Part shown: piece by piece, positions 59,435 through 64,000 of the stretch
Position numbering within the stretch: position 1 is the stretch's first letter
Layout of the letters: the number at the start of each line of letters is the position of its first letter
Origin: an uncultured Bacteroidales bacterium
Lineage (GTDB): Bacteria; Bacteroidota; Bacteroidia; Bacteroidales; F082
Reading direction: 5' to 3'
NCBI GenBank assembly: GCA_900317055.1
Contig: ONFF01000013.1
Span: 1 to 64,000 of the forward strand
Length of the DNA: 64,000 bases
Made by a program: the position numbers and the translations under genes
The notes under the pieces: model-generated
Told to the model about the DNA's origin: nothing
The model's input: only the letters and a program-made list of their open reading frames with translations
The model's database searches: none

Positions 59435-60442
59435 TTACCTATTCAAATAATTATACACTTGTGTCGCCACCGAACGCGCCTCACCGATGGTGTCGGGCAA
59501 CGACTTCGGAGCGGTGCAGGCACCGGCCACGAAGACGCCGTCTTGTGCGGTGTCGTTCATGCCCAGATACATGTCCTTATTCTGCATGAAGCCGTCGCTG
59601 TTGTTGGCTACACCGAGCTTCTGCTGTATCGCGTCGATGCTCTTGTTTTTCTCCATGCTGCACATCAATACGAGCAAGTCAAGCGTCATCTTGAGCGGTT
59701 TACCAAACAACGTGTCTTCCGCCTTAATGACCAACTTGCCGTCCATATCCTCCGAGACCTCGCAAACACGGCCGCGGACACATTTCACATCGAAGTCTTT
59801 CTGGGTCTTAAGATAAAGGTCTTCATAGCCTGGACCGAACATGCGCAAGTCCATGTAGAACGTGTAGACCTCTGCATCAGGAAACACTTCCTTGATTTCG
59901 CAGGCCTGCTTCAACGCCGTGGTGCAGCACACCTTCGAACAGTAGGTGTTGCACACTTTGACGTCGCGGGCGCCCACGCAATGCACGAAACCAATCCGCT
60001 TCGGATGATTGATGCGGTCGTCCTTACCCGTCCTGAAAAATTTCTCAAGCTCGACGCTGGTCATCACGTTGTTATAAATGCCGTAGCCGTATTCCTGTTT
60101 CCGCTCCGCTTTGAAAACATCGAAACCTGTGGCAAGAATCACTGCTTGTGCGTCAATCTTTTCGTTATTGCTCAAAACAGCATGAAAACCGTTATTATCT
60201 CTTTGGATGTCAACGACCTCGGTATTCAGACGGACATCAATGCCCTTCACTTGGTCAAGCATCTTATCCACCACGTCCTTGGCTGGATGAAAGGCTGGGA
60301 ACAGCCTGTCCCACTGCGCGATATGACCGCCAAGAGCCTCGCTTTTTTCAATAATGATAGGATTGAGCCCCATTTTATGCAATTGTGTGGCTGCTTCCAT
60401 TCCGGCGGCTCCACCGCCAATAATCAATATATTCTCTTTCAT
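59435..60442 (-). CDS. HdrA/QmoA-like FAD oxidoreductase (short)
   Basis: A 335-residue flavoprotein: Rossmann FAD motif ILIIGGGAAGMEAATQLHKM, EALGGHIAQWDRLFP, the HdrA 4Fe-4S signature IGFVHCVGARD...NTYCSKVCCTTALKQA, and a terminal FAD-binding GVFVAGACTAPKSLPDTIGEA. About half the length of methanogen HdrA: no extra ferredoxin domains, so the electron-bifurcating machinery of long HdrA is absent, closer to QmoA-like forms. Confidence 0.87.
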   Translation of the reverse strand: MKENILIIGGGAAGMEAATQLHKMGLNPIIIEKSEALGGHIAQWDRLFPAFHPAKDVVDKMLDQVKGIDVRLNTEVVDIQRDNNGFHAVLSNNEKIDAQAVILATGFDVFKAERKQEYGYGIYNNVMTSVELEKFFRTGKDDRINHPKRIGFVHCVGARDVKVCNTYCSKVCCTTALKQACEIKEVFPDAEVYTFYMDLRMFGPGYEDLYLKTQKDFDVKCVRGRVCEVSEDMDGKLVIKAEDTLFGKPLKMTLDLLVLMCSMEKNKSIDAIQQKLGVANNSDGFMQNKDMYLGMNDTAQDGVFVAGACTAPKSLPDTIGEARSVATQVYNYLNR

Positions 60443-60455
60443 AAACGTTGGTTTG

Positions 60456-61526
60456 TCAAACTGATTTCATACACGACGGGCACTGCGGCTGACCGAGGTC
60501 CTTGCCGTTCAAGCCCTGATATTTCTTTTTCGGGTCATAAGGGATTCCCATCTTTTCGAGCAGCGGCTCAATGGCGACCTGATGCATCTGGAGGCCAAGG
60601 TCCCATGGGTCGTAGCCCATTACCAAACCTGCCACCTCTTCGTAGGTCAGCGCCGGGATGCCGTAGCCGTTCTTGCCGTATGTCTTACCCGTCTGCTCCG
60701 CGATGACATATTGCCATCTGTCGAGGAAATAAGGACAACCCGGGCAATTAGTGATAATCAAATCCGGCTCGTAAGGCTCCATCGACTCGAATTTCTTGTA
60801 TGTATTCGACTCGGAATAGCCTCTGTTGGCCTGCACGAAATACTGACGGAAGCCAAAGCCACAGCAATGACGGCGTTCGGGGTAGTCGACCACCTCGCCA
60901 CCCCATGCCTCAATCATTCCGACCAGCACATGCGGATACTCAGCTCCACCGAATCCCTTCGACGGGAACATCTTCGAATAATGGCATCCGATATGCTCGA
61001 CCACCTTCAAAGGCTTGCCGGTCTTGACATTGACCAGCGGAAACTTCATCTGTTTGGCGATGTCGAACCTAAATTTATAGATAAGGTCGCTGGCATGAGC
61101 GAGATATTTGGGCTTGGCGAACTCTTTCTTGCACGAATCCCAGAGATACTGCCGAATCTTGGCCTCCAGTTCAGGGTACTCGTGCCAGGTCTCCAACGTC
61201 TCGGTGTAGCATCCGAACGAGGTGATGCAGGAGCACACATAATTCTCGTAGCCACTCTCGTGCATCAACGCGAATTGGCGCGCAATGATGGTCATTGCCG
61301 TCTCCTGCGGGATGGTGTCGCTGTGATAGGCGATACCGCCACAAGTGGTATGATAGGGGTTTTCGTAAAAGTCTTTGCCCAACTTATTCCTCGTGATATC
61401 CAGAAAAGTCACCTCCGAGCCTGGCCAAAACGCCTGACGAATGCAGCTCCTCACGTAAAAATAATGGTCATCGGGAATGTCTTTCTGGTAGTCGGACCAA
61501 ATCTTCTGTTTGCCTTCAATAATCAT
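60456..61526 (-). CDS. HdrB-like CCG-domain protein
   Basis: A 356-residue protein with cysteine-rich CCG motifs: CSCITSFGCYTETLETW, VVEHIGCHYSKMFPSKGFGG, RRHCCGFGFRQYF and NCPGCPYFLDRW. HdrB uses such motifs for non-cubane Fe-S clusters that cleave disulfides in heterodisulfide reductase. The natural substrate in a non-methanogen is unknown. Confidence 0.85.
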   Translation of the reverse strand: MIIEGKQKIWSDYQKDIPDDHYFYVRSCIRQAFWPGSEVTFLDITRNKLGKDFYENPYHTTCGGIAYHSDTIPQETAMTIIARQFALMHESGYENYVCSCITSFGCYTETLETWHEYPELEAKIRQYLWDSCKKEFAKPKYLAHASDLIYKFRFDIAKQMKFPLVNVKTGKPLKVVEHIGCHYSKMFPSKGFGGAEYPHVLVGMIEAWGGEVVDYPERRHCCGFGFRQYFVQANRGYSESNTYKKFESMEPYEPDLIITNCPGCPYFLDRWQYVIAEQTGKTYGKNGYGIPALTYEEVAGLVMGYDPWDLGLQMHQVAIEPLLEKMGIPYDPKKKYQGLNGKDLGQPQCPSCMKSV

Positions 61527-61626
61527 CTAGTATTCAAAGATTTAAAATTCAAGATTTAAAATTTGGCTCTCAGCTATCAGCAATCAGCTTTCAGCTCGTT
61601 GACAACACAGCTGATAGCTTATAGCT
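61527..61626. repeat. AGCTATCAGC-type intergenic repeats
   Basis: CTCAGCTATCAGCAATCAGCTTTCAGC at 61575-61600 and an inverted CAGCTGATAGCTTATAGC at 61609-61627; AAGATTTAAAATTCAAGATTT units before them. Lies between the first HdrC gene and hdrB-like gene. Confidence 0.65.
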
Positions 61627-62340
61627 TTATAGATTCAAATGTTTTTCCCCATCGTTTTGGGTATAGACCTTCATGAAATACTCCTCATCGGTGAGGTGCT
61701 CATTCTCTGCCTCCTGATGAGCGTCGTTCAAGACCTGATTCATCAACTCGGTGGCACCCGTGACATCGAAGATCTTCTTCAGTTGGTCGAGACTCTCCTT
61801 GGGAATTTTACGCAAGCCTCCGGGACCGTCGCCGTCGAGGTTCGAGCCCATGCGGGCATGCAAATCATCCAGATTCTCGTTGATCCACTTGCCGACTGGA
61901 CCGAATTCCTTGTGTGTCTCATAGTCGAAAGTGCGGGGATACACGCAATAGCCGTAATTTAAAATATTGGAGCACAAATCCTTAACCACAACATATTGCT
62001 GGCGGCCTTTCTCCGATTCCATGTAGAGACCACTCCGCATCGAGAGTTTGCGCAAGGCCATGATAACCAAGCCGGGAGCATTGGCACGAGGGCATCTCGT
62101 CACGCACGACATGCACTCGCCGCAATACCAAATCGTGTCGCTTCTCAGAAGCTCCTCCAAATCGGCCTCATTCTTGCGCGCGACGATGTTCACGATGTTT
62201 TTGGGATTGTATTTGTAGAACTCCGCAGCCGGACAAACCGCAGTGCACACGCCGCAGTTCATGCAGGCCTTCATCCCCTCTTTTATCCTGTAATCCTTAT
62301 ATAGTTCATCAACAAGATGATCTTTAAACCTAGGTTCCAT
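61627..62340 (-). CDS. HdrC-like 4Fe-4S protein, first gene of the Hdr-like operon
   Basis: About 237 residues from ATG 62340. Two 4Fe-4S motifs: ACMNCGVCTAVCPAAEF and WYCGECMSCVTRCPRAN, followed by a helical C-terminal extension (LDQLKKIFDVTGATELMNQ) not present in short HdrC. The -7 box at 62386-62393 sets the start; the longer in-frame reading to 62457 would cross the promoter. Confidence 0.85.
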   Translation of the reverse strand: MEPRFKDHLVDELYKDYRIKEGMKACMNCGVCTAVCPAAEFYKYNPKNIVNIVARKNEADLEELLRSDTIWYCGECMSCVTRCPRANAPGLVIMALRKLSMRSGLYMESEKGRQQYVVVKDLCSNILNYGYCVYPRTFDYETHKEFGPVGKWINENLDDLHARMGSNLDGDGPGGLRKIPKESLDQLKKIFDVTGATELMNQVLNDAHQEAENEHLTDEEYFMKVYTQNDGEKHLNL

Positions 62341-62385
62341 AAAATAGTAAATTGGTTTACTGTAAATATACTTACTAATGGCGGG

Positions 62386-62393
62386 CAAAAATA
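62386..62393 (-). promoter_or_regulatory. -7 promoter box of the Hdr-like operon
   Basis: TATTTTTG on the minus strand, 45 bases before the ATG at 62340. Confidence 0.55.
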
Positions 62394-62480
62394 CAGTTTT
62401 TTTGATTAAACCAAGGAAGTTTTCGAAGAATAATTTGGAAGTTAGTGAAGGAATCAAAGCAAGTCATAACCAGAAAAAGA

Positions 62481-62511
62481 AAAACCCTAACCATTTGATA
62501 GTTAGGGTTTT
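62481..62511. terminator. Orphan hairpin terminator
   Basis: Perfect 11-bp stem AAAACCCTAAC/GTTAGGGTTTT with a CATTTGATA loop. No gene reads into it from either side, but on the minus strand it directly follows the tRNA-3'-like sequence. Confidence 0.7.
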
Positions 62512-62518
62512 ATTTTTC

Positions 62519-62535
62519 GTGCCCCGAACAGGAAT
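62519..62535 (-). other. Possible att core: tRNA 3'-end-like sequence
   Basis: Minus-strand ATTCCTGTTCGGGGCAC resembles the end of a tRNA (T-stem CCTGT, acceptor TCGGGGC plus discriminator) and is followed by a terminator, but upstream bases do not complete a T-loop or the rest of a tRNA. Consistent with integration into a tRNA 3' end. Confidence 0.35.
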
Positions 62536-62660
62536 ATAATTCCGTAATCCAATATATTCCGAAATATCAGCATTTTACACTATAAGTGTCTTATACTACA
62601 GCACTTTATCCGACTAATTACATTTCACCGTTTCACACTTTTTTTCACTTATTTTCAAAA

Positions 62661-62697
62661 AAGTAGGAAAGTTTTCTTGCCTAAGTAGGAAAGTTTT
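62661..62697. repeat. AAGTAGGAAAGTTTT direct repeats before the integrase promoter
   Basis: Copies at 62661-62675 and 62683-62697, 22 bp apart (two helical turns), next to the -7 box; possible regulatory or recombinase-binding site. Confidence 0.5.
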
Positions 62698-62699
62698 TG

Positions 62700-62707
62700 T
62701 ACCTTTG
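62700..62707 (+). promoter_or_regulatory. -7 promoter box of the integrase gene
   Basis: TACCTTTG, 26 bases before the ATG at 62734. Confidence 0.6.
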
Positions 62708-62733
62708 CAGTGACAATTCAATTTAATAAAACT

Positions 62734-64000
62734 ATGGCAACAGTTATCTATTCAATTTCCGCAAAGTCCACCAGCGACAACAAGAGCCAGCTTATCATCA
62801 GATTCAAGCATGGCAACCAAGGCAAGGGCATCGACCAACGCACCGGATCGGGTATCTTTATAAACCGCGACTATTGGGCTGAGGCCGTGACGGAGGGAAC
62901 AAAGACCATCTCCCCTGCTCACATTAAGACTTCCTCAAAGAAACTTATGAACGATGAGAACCTTACACTTCGTAAGGAATTAGGTGAAGCCGAAACAAAG
63001 CTAAAAGACCTTGAAAAACATGTCTTGCAAGCCTTCATCGACGCAGGCGCAGGCAAGGTCGGTCTCGCCAAAGATTGGTTGAAGAACACGGTCAATGAGT
63101 TCAACAACATCCCAACGGCACCTGCCGAAGAAGAATCCGAAGCCGAACATGTGCCATCGTTCTTCGAAGCCTTCGCCATCTACATTGACCGCAAGAAGTT
63201 CTCCGACAACCGCAGGAAACACTATCAGGTGCTTTGTCGCATACTGAAACGCTATGAGTTGTACACAAGCAAGCCTCTATCCTTCGACGACCTCACAGCC
63301 GACACGCTCCGCGACTTTGAGAAATTTCTTAAAGAAGAGCATACCTATTATAAGAAGGCCGTTGAGATGACCGAGAAAGCCAAAGGAAAGAACATCGGTC
63401 CCACCTATCTCGACATCATGAAAGCCGTGCCGCTGAGCCGCACACCCGAGCCAAGAGGAGAAAACGCCCTCAGCGACTTAATGCGCAGATTCAGGGCATT
63501 TGTCCGCTGGGCGAATGGACTTGACAAGGATTATAGGTTGGAGAAGCCCTACACTCACAACAACCCCTTCAACGCCTACACCGTTCCAAAGGAGCTTTAC
63601 GGCACCCCCTACTACATCACCATCGACGAGCGCAACAAACTCTACAACACCAAACTTGGCGAGCCTCTGGCGACTCAGCGCGACATCTTTGTCTTCCAAT
63701 GCTGCATCGGTTGTCGAGTGTCAGATCTGTGGGCGATGACGAAGGCCAGCATCATTGACGGTGCTGTCGAGTACATCCCTCGTAAGACCAAAGAAGGCAA
63801 CCCCATCACCGTCCGCGTACCGCTCAACAAGCAGGCGACTGAGATTGTGGAGAAATACAAGGACTATGACGGCAAAGGTCTCTTCCCTTTCACCTCGCAG
63901 CAAGAATACAACCGCAGCATCAAGGAAATCTTTGAAGCCGCAGAAATCAATCGCATGGTGACCGTGCTCAACCCCACCACAAGAGAAGAAGAAAAACGCC
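62734..64000 (+). CDS. Tyrosine-type site-specific integrase (3' end beyond window)
   Basis: 422 codons from ATG 62734, open to the window edge. N-terminal arm-binding domain (MATVIYSISAKSTSDNKSQ onward), core-binding SAM-like domain with VPSFFEAFAIYIDRKKFSDN and VLCRILKRYELYTSKPLSF, and the start of the catalytic domain: QCCIGCRVSDLWAMTKAS with the first catalytic Arg. The His-x-x-Arg and Tyr lie beyond the edge. It mediates integration of a mobile element extending to the right; typical of Bacteroidales ICE or genomic islands. Confidence 0.9.
   Translation, partial: MATVIYSISAKSTSDNKSQLIIRFKHGNQGKGIDQRTGSGIFINRDYWAEAVTEGTKTISPAHIKTSSKKLMNDENLTLRKELGEAETKLKDLEKHVLQAFIDAGAGKVGLAKDWLKNTVNEFNNIPTAPAEEESEAEHVPSFFEAFAIYIDRKKFSDNRRKHYQVLCRILKRYELYTSKPLSFDDLTADTLRDFEKFLKEEHTYYKKAVEMTEKAKGKNIGPTYLDIMKAVPLSRTPEPRGENALSDLMRRFRAFVRWANGLDKDYRLEKPYTHNNPFNAYTVPKELYGTPYYITIDERNKLYNTKLGEPLATQRDIFVFQCCIGCRVSDLWAMTKASIIDGAVEYIPRKTKEGNPITVRVPLNKQATEIVEKYKDYDGKGLFPFTSQQEYNRSIKEIFEAAEINRMVTVLNPTTREEEKR

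Larger units (their letters stand above)
62341..62733. other. Intergenic region with promoter, terminator, possible attachment core and direct repeats
   Basis: This 393-base gap holds the Hdr operon promoter (62386-62393), an orphan hairpin terminator (62481-62511), a tRNA-3'-like sequence (62519-62535), AGTAGGAAAG direct repeats (62661-62697) and the integrase promoter (62700-62707). No small protein gene is evident. Confidence 0.7.

Noticed and set aside
59459-60706. Plus-strand frame opposite the HdrA-like and HdrB-like genes
   Set aside because: Composition mirrors the coding strand and it crosses two well-supported genes.
62519-62560. A complete tRNA gene
   Set aside because: Only the last bases resemble a tRNA end; no T-loop, anticodon arm or D arm can be folded upstream.

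Overview
The window looks like a chromosomal segment of a Bacteroidota bacterium, most likely order Bacteroidales. Evidence: nearly every upstream region carries the Bacteroidota -7 box TAnnTTTG; Shine-Dalgarno sites are mostly weak; at least five secreted proteins end in a type 9 secretion (T9SS) type A sorting domain; and there is a BtuG-like surface B12 protein, a fused FeoA-FeoB and a Bacteroidota-type biosynthetic arginine decarboxylase. Species cannot be named from the sequence.

Layout: 1-12 kb holds a secreted protein fragment, a BadF-type sugar kinase, SpeA, an acyl-CoA ligase, an EamA transporter, dGTPase and the Feo iron system. 12-18 kb holds a Lcl-like protein and a minus-strand cobalamin operon behind a B12 riboswitch: two T9SS proteins, a BtuG-like propeller, a CWC protein and a BtuF-like lipoprotein; neither BtuB nor BtuCD is here. 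18-25.5 kb holds a 7-repeat adhesin-like protein, a T9SS subtilase, trmD-rplS and a T9SS protein followed by a lipoprotein frame broken by a stop. 25.5-37.8 kb holds a TPR/HTH membrane lipoprotein, GltS-like symporter, YbjQ, a paired chromate transporter, a PNGase F-like protein, aroC, smpB, a beta-helix lipoprotein and an M23 peptidase. 37.8-57.4 kb holds an LtaS-like protein lacking its expected metal ligands, SUI1, MscS, esterase, PnuC, ClpB, TrkH, a DUF368 operon, DUF493-acylphosphatase, an exonuclease/DUF2779 pair, dnaB and a pseudouridine synthase. 57.4-62.4 kb is a five-gene heterodisulfide-reductase-like operon. At 62.5 kb a tRNA-3'-end-like sequence with its own terminator is followed by a tyrosine integrase running off the window, probably the edge of an integrated element.

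The most unusual feature is a set of short interspersed repeats lying inside reading frames without breaking them. One family comes as a 24-nt unit and a 48-nt nested form, both multiples of three, and is translated in the same frame in two unrelated proteins. Other hairpin repeats lie inside the sugar kinase, TPR protein, BtuF-like protein and a chromate transporter. This resembles Rickettsia palindromic elements. Further leads are the LtaS-like pseudoenzyme, the Hdr-like complex, two apparently leaderless genes (aroC and a chromate transporter) and the candidate attachment site.
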